Assembly: GCF_001597725.1 (NCBI RefSeq) | Contig: NZ_LUTR01000002.1 | Span: 248,001 to 312,000 of the forward strand | Reading direction: 5' to 3' | Origin: Neptuniibacter marinus | GTDB lineage: Bacteria; Pseudomonadota; Gammaproteobacteria; Pseudomonadales; Balneatricaceae | Length of the DNA stretch: 64,000 nucleotides | Part shown: in pieces, positions 19,712-29,061 of the stretch | Position numbering within the stretch: the first letter of the stretch is position 1 | How the letters are laid out: every line of letters starts with the position of its first letter | Notes under the pieces: model-generated | Database searches by the model: none | The model's input: the letters and a program-made list of their open reading frames with translations, nothing else | Told to the model about the DNA's origin: nothing | Made by a program: the position numbers and the translations under genes

Positions 19712-19969
19712 GGGAACTATTCTCCGCTGCGCCCAACACTTTAATCAGACAGCCGATAATAACACCCAACAGGCCATTGTGTAACGGGGTTGTAGCCAAT
19801 TAGCGACCATTTTCTCACTTAAAAACGCGTTTGATGTGAATAAACTGTTTCAAAACAAGCATCTATTACGCCGTCACATTATGTTAACGAAAAGCAACTG
19901 CAGCCAAAGCCTTCTTTTGGTACTCTACTCTCCAATTCCTCTCTACTATCATCTATGAGGCTTTTTGTA

Positions 19970-21484
19970 ATGACCGAGCAGAATACTGCTAGCGATAACA
20001 TTGAAGAGCAATTTCTCGCCGCTATAGACCTTGGCTCCAACAGTTTTCATATTGTTGTAGCCCAACTCGACCAAGGCGAACTACGAACGGTAGACGTCAT
20101 GTCCGATAAAGTTCAACTCGCAGCCGGCATTAACAATAAGCGCTACTTAACCGATGGAGCCAAACAGCGAGGTCTTGAATGCTTAAGTCGTTTTGCTCAA
20201 CGCATCAAAGATTTACCAAGAGATGCTGTACGGGTTGTCGGTACAAACGCGTTACGCGAAGCCAAAAATAGCCGAGAGTTTATAGAAGAAGCCGAAAATA
20301 TCCTTGGCACTCCACTTGAGATCATTGCAGGACGAGAGGAAGCTCGCCTCATATATTTAGGCGTATCCCATACATTAGCCGATGACAAAGGCGCTCGCTT
20401 AGTCATTGATATAGGTGGTGGCAGCACCGAATTTATCATTGGGGAACGCTTTGAACCCAACATGATGGAAAGCCTACATATGGGCTGCGTTAGCTTCACT
20501 CAACGCTACTTCCCCGACGACATCATTAGTGCAAAAAACTTCAAACGCGCCCAAACCGCCGCACTTCAAGAGCTACAATCAATCAAGTTTTCCTATAAAG
20601 ACCATGGTTGGAATAGCACAGTAGGTTCATCCGGTACAATAAAAGCGGTTCGTAACGCTTGCATCAGCAACGGATGGAGTGATGACCGCATTACCAAAGA
20701 TGCGCTACATACACTTAAAGATACAATCTTAAGTTTTGACAACAGCAACGATATCGATATTGAAGATCTAAAGCCTGAGCGAAGAAAAGTCTTTCCAGCC
20801 GGAGTTGCGATCCTTTGTGCCGCATTTGAAGCGCTTGATATTGAAGAGATGCACTTTTCAGAAGGCGCACTCCGCGAAGGGGTACTTTATGATATGGCTG
20901 GGCGCTTGCGTCATGAAGACGTTCGAGACCGAACCATCAATGCCATTATGCAGCGCTACCACGTAGATCAAGAACAAGCAGAAAGGATCGAACAGACCGC
21001 ATTAATCGCCTGGGCTCAAGTAAAAGAAGAGTGGCAGCTATCACGTAAACACTACGACATGCTTAGCTGGGCCGCAAAGACCCATGAAATAGGCCTGACT
21101 ATTGCGCATAGCCAGTTCCACAAGCACAGTGCCTATTTACTTACCCATGCCGATCTACCTGGCTTTACTACACAGGAACAACTCCAACTAGCGACCTTAG
21201 TCCGAGGCCACCGTCGAAAATTCCCAAAAGATGACTTTAAAGCCTTACCAAAACGCTTACAGGAGCCCTACACCCGCCTTTGCGTACTACTACGTATTGC
21301 GGTCGTACTCCATCGGAGTCGCTCAAAAGACAGGCTTCCTGCTATCTCTTTTTCTATCGATAACAAAAAACTGATTATAGAATTCCCTGAAGGCTGGCTA
21401 GAACACCATCCCCTAACACTTGCTGATTTAGAGCAAGAGACTGAATATCTGAACAGTGCAGATATAAAGCTCCGCGTACAATAA
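19970..21484 (+). CDS. ppx: Exopolyphosphatase (Ppx/GppA family)
   Basis: This enzyme cuts orthophosphate from polyphosphate chain ends. Its two actin-like ATPase lobes show FLAAIDLGSNSFHIVVAQ near residue 15 and VIDIGGGSTEFIIGE near residue 145; an HD-type helical domain and C-terminal part follow, for 504 residues. ATG at 19970 is preferred because GAGG lies 9 bases before it; an ATG five codons earlier has no ribosome site. It is divergent from trxA, as in pseudomonads. GppA activity on pppGpp cannot be excluded. Confidence 0.9.
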   Translation: MTEQNTASDNIEEQFLAAIDLGSNSFHIVVAQLDQGELRTVDVMSDKVQLAAGINNKRYLTDGAKQRGLECLSRFAQRIKDLPRDAVRVVGTNALREAKNSREFIEEAENILGTPLEIIAGREEARLIYLGVSHTLADDKGARLVIDIGGGSTEFIIGERFEPNMMESLHMGCVSFTQRYFPDDIISAKNFKRAQTAALQELQSIKFSYKDHGWNSTVGSSGTIKAVRNACISNGWSDDRITKDALHTLKDTILSFDNSNDIDIEDLKPERRKVFPAGVAILCAAFEALDIEEMHFSEGALREGVLYDMAGRLRHEDVRDRTINAIMQRYHVDQEQAERIEQTALIAWAQVKEEWQLSRKHYDMLSWAAKTHEIGLTIAHSQFHKHSAYLLTHADLPGFTTQEQLQLATLVRGHRRKFPKDDFKALPKRLQEPYTRLCVLLRIAVVLHRSRSKDRLPAISFSIDNKKLIIEFPEGWLEHHPLTLADLEQETEYLNSADIKLRVQ

Positions 21485-21514
21485 ACCAGCTCCAAATAAG
21501 CAACGCAGATACAA

Positions 21515-21544
21515 AAAAGCCCCTGCATTTCTACAGGGGCTTTT
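21515..21544. terminator. Bidirectional terminator between ppx and pckA
   Basis: AAAAGCCCCTG (21515-21525) and CAGGGGCTTTT (21534-21544) form an 11-bp stem with an 8-base loop and flanking A and T runs. Confidence 0.9.
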
Positions 21545-21564
21545 CTTTTACCGACGAAAACTAA

Positions 21565-23112
21565 TTAAAGCTTAGGACCCGCGGCAATAATATCTTCAGA
21601 TACACCATCGAACTTTTTAAAGTTCTCAACAAACTGGCCTATCAGGTCTTTTGCAGCAGCATCATAAGATGATTGATCAGACCAAGTTTCACGCGGATTC
21701 AATAACCCAGAATCTACACCTGGAACAGAGACAGGAACGTTAAGGTTCAAACCATCCAAATTAACAGTCTCAGCATCCGTAAGAGCACCATTCTGTATAG
21801 CGCTAATAATACCGCGCGTAGTTGGAATACTGAAACGTTCGCCAGTACCGTAAGAACCACCAGTCCAACCGGTATTAACAAGATACACTTTAGAGCCGAA
21901 TTCTTCGATGCGCTTCATTAACAACTCAGCGTAAACATGCGCTGGACGCGGGAAGAAAGGCGCACCGAAGCAAGTTGAGAAGGTAGATTTAATACCACCA
22001 CCAGAACCCATCTCAGTAGAACCTACAAGTGCTGTATAACCAGAAAGGAAGTGGTACGCAGCTGCTTCTTTAGTCAATACTGAAACAGGTGGTAATACAC
22101 CGGTTAAATCACATGTAAGGAATACGATAGAATCAGGCTCATCACCCATATTCAGCTCAGTACGTTTCTCAACATGCTCTAATGGATATGCGCAGCGACC
22201 ATTTTCAGTCAGTGACGTATCATCATAATCAGCTGTACGCTTCTCATTCAATGTTACGTTTTCAACGATAGCGCCAAAACGAATCGCATCCCAAATGATT
22301 GGCTCATTTTTCTGGCTTAGATTGATCGTCTTCGCGTAGCAACCACCTTCAAGGTTAAATACAACACCTTTACCCCAACCATGCTCGTCATCACCGATAA
22401 GGTAGCGATCTGGGTCGGCAGAAAGGGTTGTTTTACCTGTACCCGAAAGACCAAAGAATAAGGTAGTACTATTATCTTCACCTACGTTTGCAGAACAGTG
22501 CATAGGAAGCACATCTTTTTCTGGTAGTAGGAAGTTCTGAACAGAAAACATCGCTTTCTTCATCTCGCCGGCATAACGCATGCCTACAAGTAACACTTTA
22601 CGCTTAGCGAAGTTAAGAATGACACAACCGTCACTGTTTGTACCATCGCGCTCTGGCTCGCATTCAAATCCAGCCACGTTTAGCACTTGCCACTCTTCTT
22701 TCGATTTTGGATTGTATTCCGCAGGACGAATGAACAGGTTTTGACCAAACAGATTCTGCCACGCAGTCTGAGTTGTCATTTTAACAGCAAGATAGTGACT
22801 TGGATCAGAACCGACATGTACGTTAGATACAAAGTGTTCTTTATCCGCTACAAACTCTTCTACACGAGTCCATAGGGCATCAAACTTATCAGAATCGAAA
22901 GGACGATTAATATTGCCCCAATCGATTGAATCTGAAGTACTTGGCTCATCAACGATGTAACGATCCATCGGAGAACGGCCTGTACGTTTACCTGTTGTTA
23001 CTACTAAGGCGCCTGAATCAGCTAATATCCCTTCACCATTTAAAATGGCTTTTTCTACTAGCTCAGCTGGGCTTAAATTTTGATATGCAATGTTCAATGA
23101 ATCTTTGGTCAT
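21565..23112 (-). CDS. pckA: Phosphoenolpyruvate carboxykinase (ATP)
   Basis: This gluconeogenic enzyme turns oxaloacetate and ATP into PEP and CO2. The 515-residue protein has [12 protein letters not shown] near residue 43, the P-loop [13 protein letters not shown] near 220, the metal-site GDDEHGW near 240 and the C-terminal [20 protein letters not shown] lies before the ATG. It is separated from hslO upstream by 164 bases, so it probably has its own promoter. A dicarboxylate transporter elsewhere in the window would feed this step. Confidence 0.96.
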   Translation of the reverse strand: MTKDSLNIAYQNLSPAELVEKAILNGEGILADSGALVVTTGKRTGRSPMDRYIVDEPSTSDSIDWGNINRPFDSDKFDALWTRVEEFVADKEHFVSNVHVGSDPSHYLAVKMTTQTAWQNLFGQNLFIRPAEYNPKSKEEWQVLNVAGFECEPERDGTNSDGCVILNFAKRKVLLVGMRYAGEMKKAMFSVQNFLLPEKDVLPMHCSANVGEDNSTTLFFGLSGTGKTTLSADPDRYLIGDDEHGWGKGVVFNLEGGCYAKTINLSQKNEPIIWDAIRFGAIVENVTLNEKRTADYDDTSLTENGRCAYPLEHVEKRTELNMGDEPDSIVFLTCDLTGVLPPVSVLTKEAAAYHFLSGYTALVGSTEMGSGGGIKSTFSTCFGAPFFPRPAHVYAELLMKRIEEFGSKVYLVNTGWTGGSYGTGERFSIPTTRGIISAIQNGALTDAETVNLDGLNLNVPVSVPGVDSGLLNPRETWSDQSSYDAAAKDLIGQFVENFKKFDGVSEDIIAAGPKL

Positions 23113-23276
23113 TACTGGGTTCCCTTGGCATAGGCGCCAATAACGTTTCCTAAATAAGGCGTAAGGTATATATCGTATTTATAAGGACGCGTATTATGCA
23201 CAAAAATCGCACGAAGCGCCATTACAGAAAGCTATTAAGAGTTGACTTAATGCAATTTTAAGCTAAAGAAGATCAA

Positions 23277-24149
23277 TTAATGTATATTTTGTGTGTGGTC
23301 AGCTACACCTGATGTGGAAAATAACGCCTCAACATCAGTCTGATCAAATCGATAATGACGGTTGCAAAATTGGCAGCTCACATCAATCATCCCTTCCTCT
23401 TTGAGCAGTTCAAAGAGATCATCCTTCCCCACCAATTTCAAAGAAGCTAAGCTCCGCTCCCGAGAACAAGTACACGTAAACTGCACGCTGTCTGGTTCAT
23501 AAAGCCTGCACGTCTCTTCATGAAATAAACGATATAATAGCGTTTCATTATCCAATTCAAGCAGCTCATCGCTTTTGAGTGTAGATGCGAGCAGACTAAT
23601 GCGTTCCCAATCATCTTGACCTGAACCTTCCGCCGGTAAGACTTGCAACATTAAACCTGCCGCTGTCTCTCCATCGGAAGCCAACTGCACATAAGTCGGT
23701 AACTGCTCAGAACTGACGAAATAGCTCTCAAGGCATTTTGCTAAATTTTCACCACCTAAAGGCACTACACCCTGATAACGCTGTCCATTTTCTGGCTCAA
23801 TCGTCAACACTACCTGACCTTTAGGTAACAATTCAGTCAAGGTCGCATTATCCGGCACCTCCCCTTCCAAGCGAGCAATCGCTCTAACATCACGATGCTG
23901 GTTCGTTTCAGCCATCAAAAGACGCACATTCCCTTGCCCTTGGGCTTGAAGGATTAAACGGCCTTCAAACTTCAGGTTGGAACTAAGCAAGCTAACGGCA
24001 GCTAACATCTCACCTAGCACCTGCTTAATTACTGAAGGGTAATCGTGGTTTTCAAAACAGTCACTACAGGTTTTCTTTAAACCTGAAACGACACCTCTTA
24101 TATCCAGCTCATCAAACATAATGCGTTGGATCTGATCAGGATTGCTCAT
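23277..24149 (-). CDS. hslO: Redox-regulated chaperone Hsp33
   Basis: This 290-residue cytoplasmic holdase is switched on by oxidation and heat. The N-terminal substrate-binding domain contains GEMLAAVSLLSSNLKFEGRL. The C-terminal zinc switch has four cysteines: CTC in QFTCTCSRERSLASL and CQFC in VSCQFCNRHYRFDQ; an extra cysteine in TCRLY precedes them. The neighbours pckA, the PAP2 gene, hslR and yrfG match the Pseudomonas order. It is divergent from the PAP2 gene. Confidence 0.95.
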   Translation of the reverse strand: MSNPDQIQRIMFDELDIRGVVSGLKKTCSDCFENHDYPSVIKQVLGEMLAAVSLLSSNLKFEGRLILQAQGQGNVRLLMAETNQHRDVRAIARLEGEVPDNATLTELLPKGQVVLTIEPENGQRYQGVVPLGGENLAKCLESYFVSSEQLPTYVQLASDGETAAGLMLQVLPAEGSGQDDWERISLLASTLKSDELLELDNETLLYRLFHEETCRLYEPDSVQFTCTCSRERSLASLKLVGKDDLFELLKEEGMIDVSCQFCNRHYRFDQTDVEALFSTSGVADHTQNIH

Positions 24150-24272
24150 ATTAATAAAATCTATTCGCTTGTTCGGAATAAACTTGAATATCTAAATTGA
24201 TATTCAAGACAAGGAACTTATTTTATCATACCCTTCCTACTATTCGAGCCAACGACAGACACAAATATAACA

Positions 24273-25061
24273 ATGACAACTATTAGCGTTTTTAATACTC
24301 AATGGAATTTCAAAGCCCTAATCATCAGCCACCTGCTAGCCGCGTTTTGGCTAGGTTTTTTCCTAACGGATACTGGTTTTGCTGTCTGGCGGAGTATTGA
24401 TCAAAACATATTCTTTCTATTGAACGGTACGTTATCGGAAGATAACAGTTGGACACGCTTCTGGGCTTGGGCCAATGTCCGTATTTTCGATCTTATTCCG
24501 CTCCTCATTATTTTAGTCAGTGTTACTTTCCCAGGTATGGGGCTAAAGCGCGATCGGCTACAACAAGGCTTTATTGGTTTTGTTCTCTTACTTGTATTGA
24601 TGTTTCTTATTCGCGAATCAGTTTACGCCTATGCGCGCGCTATTGATTTGAGCGGAGCCAGCCCATCATTAATATTAGAGCCCGCTTTCAGGCTCAGTCA
24701 GATCGTGCCAGACATTCCCGCCAAAGATTCCGCCGGCCATAGTTTCCCAGGCGATCACGCAACGGTCGTCTTAACCTGGGCTGGGTATATTATATTGAAT
24801 GCGAGAAGTACACTCTCAATAGGCGCGTTTCTTTTAGCCCTATTATTTATGCTACCCCGCATAGTAGGCGGTGCTCACTGGGCCAGCGATAATTTAGTCG
24901 GGGGGGCATTCGCAGCGGCCATTACATTGAGCTGGGCCTTTTGCACGCCGCTTATGCACTACTTAACCTCAGGTGCACATAAACTACTAAGCCCTTTGAT
25001 TCGTTTATTTGGAAAAATCCCACTGGTGAATCAACTACCTATTCTAAAACAATCCAATTAA
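24273..25061 (+). CDS. PAP2 superfamily membrane phosphatase
   Basis: This 262-residue inner-membrane protein has about six helices and a PAP2 active site facing the periplasm. Motif 2 is SFPGDHATV, where the usual SGH is GDH but the histidine is kept. Motif 3 is RIVGGAHWASDNLVGG, a full R-x5-H-x3-D match. Motif 1 is degenerate: an arginine-rich stretch near residue 110 stands where K-x6-RP is expected. Relatives act on lipid phosphates such as undecaprenyl pyrophosphate or lipid A; the substrate here is unknown. The start ATG has no visible ribosome site. Confidence 0.85.
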   Translation: MTTISVFNTQWNFKALIISHLLAAFWLGFFLTDTGFAVWRSIDQNIFFLLNGTLSEDNSWTRFWAWANVRIFDLIPLLIILVSVTFPGMGLKRDRLQQGFIGFVLLLVLMFLIRESVYAYARAIDLSGASPSLILEPAFRLSQIVPDIPAKDSAGHSFPGDHATVVLTWAGYIILNARSTLSIGAFLLALLFMLPRIVGGAHWASDNLVGGAFAAAITLSWAFCTPLMHYLTSGAHKLLSPLIRLFGKIPLVNQLPILKQSN

Positions 25062-25075
25062 AACGCATGTTGAGC

Positions 25076-25113
25076 ACGTTAGTCGTTACATAGGGAAACG
25101 TCACGACTAACGT
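25076..25113. repeat. Perfect 11-bp inverted repeat between PAP2 gene and hslR
   Basis: ACGTTAGTCGT (25076-25086) and ACGACTAACGT (25103-25113) pair perfectly across a 16-base loop between convergent genes. No T-run follows on either strand, so it is not a standard intrinsic terminator. Confidence 0.6.
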
Positions 25114-25127
25114 AGAAATTCCTAGTA

Positions 25128-25535
25128 TTACTTATCAAAAATACCGCGCCCTTCGTCTTTAAAAGATATGATCTGGCGACGCTCTTTCTTATTAGGACGA
25201 TTACGTGGATTCAAACCACTTCCCATAGCTTTACGTTGGGCCGCATGTTCTTCACGCTTTTTAATACTCGCTTCGGTTTCTTTATAAAGCTTTTGCGCAT
25301 CAGGTGCGCCTCCCCGACGATCAGACAGCTCCACAACAACGATCTCTTTTTCATCGAACCCTTGGCGAATCGTCAAGGTGGCACCCACCTCAACATGACG
25401 ACTACATTTAGTTCGCTGTCCGTTATAGTGGACTTTACCACCATCAATCATCTGCTTAGCAACTGCCCTGGTTTTATAAAACCTAGCAGCCCATAGCCAT
25501 TTATCTAAACGAACCTTATCTTCAGGCTGTGTCAT
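25128..25535 (-). CDS. hslR: Ribosome-associated heat shock protein Hsp15
   Basis: This 135-residue S4-domain RNA-binding protein binds stalled 50S subunits that carry nascent-chain tRNA and helps recycle them. The S4 domain covers residues 7-60 (VRLDKWLWAARFYKTRAVAK), followed by a highly basic tail with HAAQRKAMGSGLNPRNRPNK. It is 11 bases downstream of yrfG on the same strand, the standard yrfG-hslR pair. Length agrees with E. coli (133). Confidence 0.93.
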   Translation of the reverse strand: MTQPEDKVRLDKWLWAARFYKTRAVAKQMIDGGKVHYNGQRTKCSRHVEVGATLTIRQGFDEKEIVVVELSDRRGGAPDAQKLYKETEASIKKREEHAAQRKAMGSGLNPRNRPNKKERRQIISFKDEGRGIFDK

Positions 25536-25546
25536 TCTGTTCCGTT

Positions 25547-26200
25547 CTATTTCGGTGTGATTTCATTGAAATGGTCGATGGCAGAAAAACCATCGATCTC
25601 TCTTTTTGGCTGCTGACTATCCGGCTGAAAGATGGAGAGTAGATAGCGGATTCCATATTCACGAGCACTTTCAAGTACCGCAAAACTATCATCCACCAGC
25701 AAAGTTCGGTCTTTATTAAACGACTCTACCTCTTGTAGTCTATCCCAAAAACCAAATGTTTCCTTAGCAAGTCCAAAATCATGTGAGCAGATAACATGAT
25801 CAACCAATTGGTCTAAATTAGTCGTTTCAGCCTTAAGAGATAAACTATCCTGATGCGCATTAGTCACAATAACAGTGCGGATACCCTGCTGTTTTAAAGA
25901 CAAAAGAAAGTCCTGCACATGAGGTCTAAAGGCAATTTTTTCTGCCACTTCTTTTTTTAATTCGGCAACAGGTACATTAAGCTCTCGCGTCCAAAAATCT
26001 AAGCAATACCAATTGAGCGAGCCCTGCTCCTCTATGATACGCTCATGGAGCCACTGACGAGCTTCCTCTATTTCCATGGAATGAATCTGCGCATAGCGTA
26101 AAGGAAGATGCTCAAGCCAGAAAAACGTGTCAAAGTGTAGGTCAAGAAGCGTGCCGTCCATATCTAACAACACTGTATCGATATTTTGCCAATCAAACAT
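25547..26200 (-). CDS. yrfG: HAD-family GMP/IMP nucleotidase
   Basis: This 217-residue haloacid dehalogenase-type phosphatase removes phosphate from purine monophosphates. HAD motif I is DMDGTLLDLHFD (Asp nucleophile near residue 12), motif II is VIVTNAH near 110 and motif III/IV is LLVDDSFAVLESA near 165. The WLEHLPLRYA cap segment is typical of YrfG. It is divergent from nudE by 32 bases and is followed by hslR. Confidence 0.92.
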   Translation of the reverse strand: MFDWQNIDTVLLDMDGTLLDLHFDTFFWLEHLPLRYAQIHSMEIEEARQWLHERIIEEQGSLNWYCLDFWTRELNVPVAELKKEVAEKIAFRPHVQDFLLSLKQQGIRTVIVTNAHQDSLSLKAETTNLDQLVDHVICSHDFGLAKETFGFWDRLQEVESFNKDRTLLVDDSFAVLESAREYGIRYLLSIFQPDSQQPKREIDGFSAIDHFNEITPK

Positions 26201-26232
26201 TACTCAGGCCATTTGTAGAAGGAGACTTCAGT

Positions 26233-26793
26233 ATGCCGATTAAACCTGAGATTTTAAAGATTACGAACACGGCTAACAGCCGATTATTTAAAATAGAAGA
26301 GATTGAGCTCCGTTTTTCCAATGGAGCAGAACGCATTTATGAGCGTCTAGCCAATCGTGGCCATGGTGCGGTTATGATCATCCCCATCACAAAAAATAAC
26401 GAAGTATTACTAATTCGAGAGTATGCGGTTGGCATAGAGGATTACACCTTAACCCTACCTAAAGGCTTAATTGACCCCGGTGAAGACGAGCACACAGCCG
26501 CTGACCGAGAATTAAAGGAAGAAGCTGGATTTGGTAGTAACCGCTTACATACGTTAAAAGTAATGTCATCCGCGCCTAACTATATGGGCCATACAGTCAC
26601 CGCTGTCGTAGCACAGGACCTCTACCCATGTAGATTAGAAGGTGATGAACCTGAGGAGATGGAAGTTGTCTGCTGGCCACTAGATAAACTAGAGCAATTA
26701 ATTGAAGATCCCGACTTTACCGAAGCTCGCGCAATAGCTGCTTTATATATGGTTAGAGATTTTTTGACTAAACAATCGACAAAAGGCGACTAA
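26233..26793 (+). CDS. nudE: ADP compounds hydrolase NudE (Nudix)
   Basis: This 186-residue Nudix enzyme acts on ADP-ribose, NADH and diadenosine polyphosphates. The Nudix box runs from GLIDPGEDEHTAADRELKEE to AGFG (about residues 80-103) and contains all required glutamates. GGAG precedes the ATG. It is followed after 54 bases by cysQ, as commonly seen, which links removal of nucleotide by-products. Confidence 0.93.
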   Translation: MPIKPEILKITNTANSRLFKIEEIELRFSNGAERIYERLANRGHGAVMIIPITKNNEVLLIREYAVGIEDYTLTLPKGLIDPGEDEHTAADRELKEEAGFGSNRLHTLKVMSSAPNYMGHTVTAVVAQDLYPCRLEGDEPEEMEVVCWPLDKLEQLIEDPDFTEARAIAALYMVRDFLTKQSTKGD

Positions 26794-26847
26794 TATAAAT
26801 ACAGAGATAGGTCTATGCTGATTTTATAATTAGAAGAAAGGGCCATA

Positions 26848-27681
26848 ATGATGAATCATCAACAACTCATCAAATCGCTTATCCCTCTATGTCAGCAAGC
26901 GGGCGCAGCGATCATGCAAGTCTATGAACATAAAGACTTTGCAATTGATACTAAGCAGGATCAATCCCCCGTTACCTCCGCAGACCTTGCTGCGCATGAA
27001 ATCATTCAGCAAGGACTACTTGCTCTTACACCCAATATCCCACAGTTGAGCGAGGAAGGTAAGGCCGTTTCCTTTAAACAACGTCAGCAATGGAATAGGT
27101 TCTGGTGTATAGATCCATTGGACGGCACTAAAGAATTTATCCAAGGTAACGATGAGTTCACTGTCAATATTGCACTCATCGAAAACAATAAACCTGTGCT
27201 TGGCATCATCTATGTTCCTGTATCAAAAACCTGTTACTGGGGCAGCACACAGCTTCAAGCTAAAAAGCAAATAAATGGTCAACATTCTATTCACATTCGT
27301 AGCAGACCACTTGGGCAAGAATTAGTGATCGCAGCCAGCCGCAGGCATGGTGAGGATAATAATGACGGTCTGCTTAAACAGCTATACAAGCACTTTAGGC
27401 ATGTACACAATCATGCGATGGGAAGCTCTTTAAAGATGTGCCTTATTGCTGAAGGTGTCGCAGACTTTTACCCCCGGTTATATCCAACGTCCGAATGGGA
27501 TACCGCCGCTGCCCAAGCAATTGTTGAAGCCGCTGGCGGGCGTTTAGTTAATGCAACTAACTTGCAGCCTCTTGCCTACAATGAGCAGGAATCATTAGAG
27601 AATCCTTTCTTCTACGTGTGTGGCGACCCACAGTTCCCACTCGAAGAGATAACTCTACGTGATAAAACAATGTCGATCTAA
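26848..27681 (+). CDS. cysQ: 3'(2'),5'-bisphosphate nucleotidase
   Basis: This inositol-monophosphatase-fold enzyme removes the 3' phosphate from PAP, a product of sulfate assimilation. The 277-residue protein has the metal-binding EEGKAVSF region near residue 67, CIDPLDGTKEFIQGNDEFTV near 88 and EWDTAAAQAIVEAAGGRL near 215. AAGGG stands before two adjacent ATGs. It follows nudE on the same strand. Confidence 0.94.
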   Translation: MMNHQQLIKSLIPLCQQAGAAIMQVYEHKDFAIDTKQDQSPVTSADLAAHEIIQQGLLALTPNIPQLSEEGKAVSFKQRQQWNRFWCIDPLDGTKEFIQGNDEFTVNIALIENNKPVLGIIYVPVSKTCYWGSTQLQAKKQINGQHSIHIRSRPLGQELVIAASRRHGEDNNDGLLKQLYKHFRHVHNHAMGSSLKMCLIAEGVADFYPRLYPTSEWDTAAAQAIVEAAGGRLVNATNLQPLAYNEQESLENPFFYVCGDPQFPLEEITLRDKTMSI

Positions 27682-27717
27682 ATCTTAGAGATAAACTAAA
27701 TCGTGCTTGGAGATGGG

Positions 27718-27747
27718 CAGGGATATGCACTTATCCGCATATCCCTG
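27718..27747. repeat. Perfect 11-bp inverted repeat after cysQ
   Basis: CAGGGATATGC (27718-27728) and GCATATCCCTG (27737-27747) pair perfectly with an 8-base loop between the convergent cysQ and the small exported-protein gene. There is no T-run, so it may be an unusual terminator or an mRNA 3'-end stabiliser. Confidence 0.6.
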
Positions 27748-27817
27748 TCAATGGGAGTTTACTCGTAGCAGGGCAGTTACTTAACCTCGCTAAATAAAGA
27801 AAGTTTTTAATTAGAAA

Positions 27818-28099
27818 TCATTCTACAGAACAAGCCTTTGAGCCACTGCTAACCACTTCTTCAACCTTCAGTTTGAAGTCTGGATCGCTAAGCTGATTCG
27901 ACATGATCAATTTCACTTCGTTATCACTAAAATGCTTATGAACATATTTTGCCAAACAATCACAACGCTCCTCTGTTGCTCCCTCCCCTTGCATGCAGCC
28001 CTCTTTAAAAGGCTCAAAAGTGTCAGAGGTTAAAAACTGTGTTTTAACAGCCAAAATACCCAATGCAACAAACGCAATCCAAATAAGAACTTTATACAT
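27818..28099 (-). CDS. Small exported or anchored protein with four cysteines, unknown function
   Basis: This 93-residue protein has an N-terminal hydrophobic segment (residues 4-20, VLIWIAFVALGILAVKT) and a soluble part that should face the periplasm. Cysteines are at 35, 46, 48 and 90; the spacing C-x10-C-x-C in GCMQGEGATEERCDCLAKY resembles a pattern common in small exported proteobacterial proteins with disulfide-held helices. I cannot name a family. It is divergent from sodB (about 290 bases between) and convergent with cysQ. The ribosome site is weak. Confidence 0.7.
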   Translation of the reverse strand: MYKVLIWIAFVALGILAVKTQFLTSDTFEPFKEGCMQGEGATEERCDCLAKYVHKHFSDNEVKLIMSNQLSDPDFKLKVEEVVSSGSKACSVE

Positions 28100-28301
28100 T
28101 GTTAAATAATCACTTTTTTATCGTTATATAAAATAAAACAGCCGTCATTCTAGGGCTAATAAGCAACAGTTTCAGCAAACTTTAGTCGCAGGACAACCTT
28201 AAACATAGATATTTGATAACAAATGAACGAGTAAACACACTTTTTGTACCATGAAATATAGAGTATTGAGTGCTATCATTCACCCGAATTAGTTTTTACT
28301 G

Positions 28302-28341
28302 GCTGCCATACCATAGTGAGAGTACTAAAATGGTGAGCAGC
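28302..28341 (+). promoter_or_regulatory. Hairpin in the sodB leader
   Basis: GCTGC (28302-28306) pairs with GCAGC (28337-28341), and ACCAT (28310-28314) pairs with ATGGT (28330-28334) inside it, 48 bases before sodB. It may be a leader structure of sodB mRNA. No clear Fur box was found by eye. The rest of 28100-28389 is AT-rich with no gene seen. Confidence 0.3.
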
Positions 28342-28389
28342 TGCCTGATAATCTGTCTAAAAATAGACTGACAAAATAAGGTGACACTT

Positions 28390-28971
28390 ATGAGCTTTGA
28401 ACTTCCGCCGCTACCTTATGCTAAGGATGCTCTGGAACCACACATTTCTGCAGAAACTCTGGACTTCCACCACGGCAAGCACCACAACACATACGTTGTT
28501 AAGCTAAACGGCCTTGTTCCAGGTACTGAATTTGAAGGCAAAACGCTAGAAGAGATCATCACTTCTGCGCCTGCTGGCGGCGTATTCAACAACGCAGCAC
28601 AGATCTGGAACCACACATTCTACTGGAACTGCCTAGCACCAAATGCAGGTGGCGAACCAACAGGCGCTATTGCAGATGCAATTAACGCTAAATGGGGTTC
28701 TTTCGCTGCGTTCCAAGAAGCACTTAACGACAAAGCAGTTAACAACTTCGGCTCTAGCTGGACTTGGTTAGTTAAAAACGCTGATGGTTCTCTAGAAATC
28801 GTTAACACTAGCAATGCTGGCTGCCCACTTACAACAGGTCAGACACCTTTGCTGACTGTTGACCTTTGGGAACATGCTTACTACATCGATTACCGTAACG
28901 TTCGTCCTGATTACCTAAAAGGTTTCTGGGCGCTGGTTAATTGGGATTTCGTAAACGCAAACTTCGCATAA
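28390..28971 (+). CDS. sodB: Superoxide dismutase (Fe)
   Basis: This 193-residue cytoplasmic iron superoxide dismutase is the same length as E. coli SodB. The metal ligands are His27 (in LDFHHGKHH), His75 (in [10 protein letters not shown]), and Asp158 and His162 (in [13 protein letters not shown]). [11 protein letters not shown] and the glutamine-69-type arrangement favour iron over manganese. The start is ATG at 28390 with AAGGTG before it; a GTG three codons earlier is rejected. A strong terminator follows. Confidence 0.97.
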   Translation: MSFELPPLPYAKDALEPHISAETLDFHHGKHHNTYVVKLNGLVPGTEFEGKTLEEIITSAPAGGVFNNAAQIWNHTFYWNCLAPNAGGEPTGAIADAINAKWGSFAAFQEALNDKAVNNFGSSWTWLVKNADGSLEIVNTSNAGCPLTTGQTPLLTVDLWEHAYYIDYRNVRPDYLKGFWALVNWDFVNANFA

Positions 28972-28987
28972 GTTTTCGTTTTACTAT

Positions 28988-29019
28988 AAAAAGGCACCTA
29001 AGTTAGGTGCCTTTTTTTT
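28988..29019. terminator. Terminator between sodB and tesA
   Basis: AAAAAGGCACCTA (28988-29000) and TAGGTGCCTTTTT (29004-29016) form a 13-bp stem with a 3-base loop, followed by a run of eight T. It may also serve tesA on the other strand. Confidence 0.92.
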
Positions 29020-29061
29020 GCCGTAGCTCATCGCTCTATGAATAACTAAACACTGAAAGCC

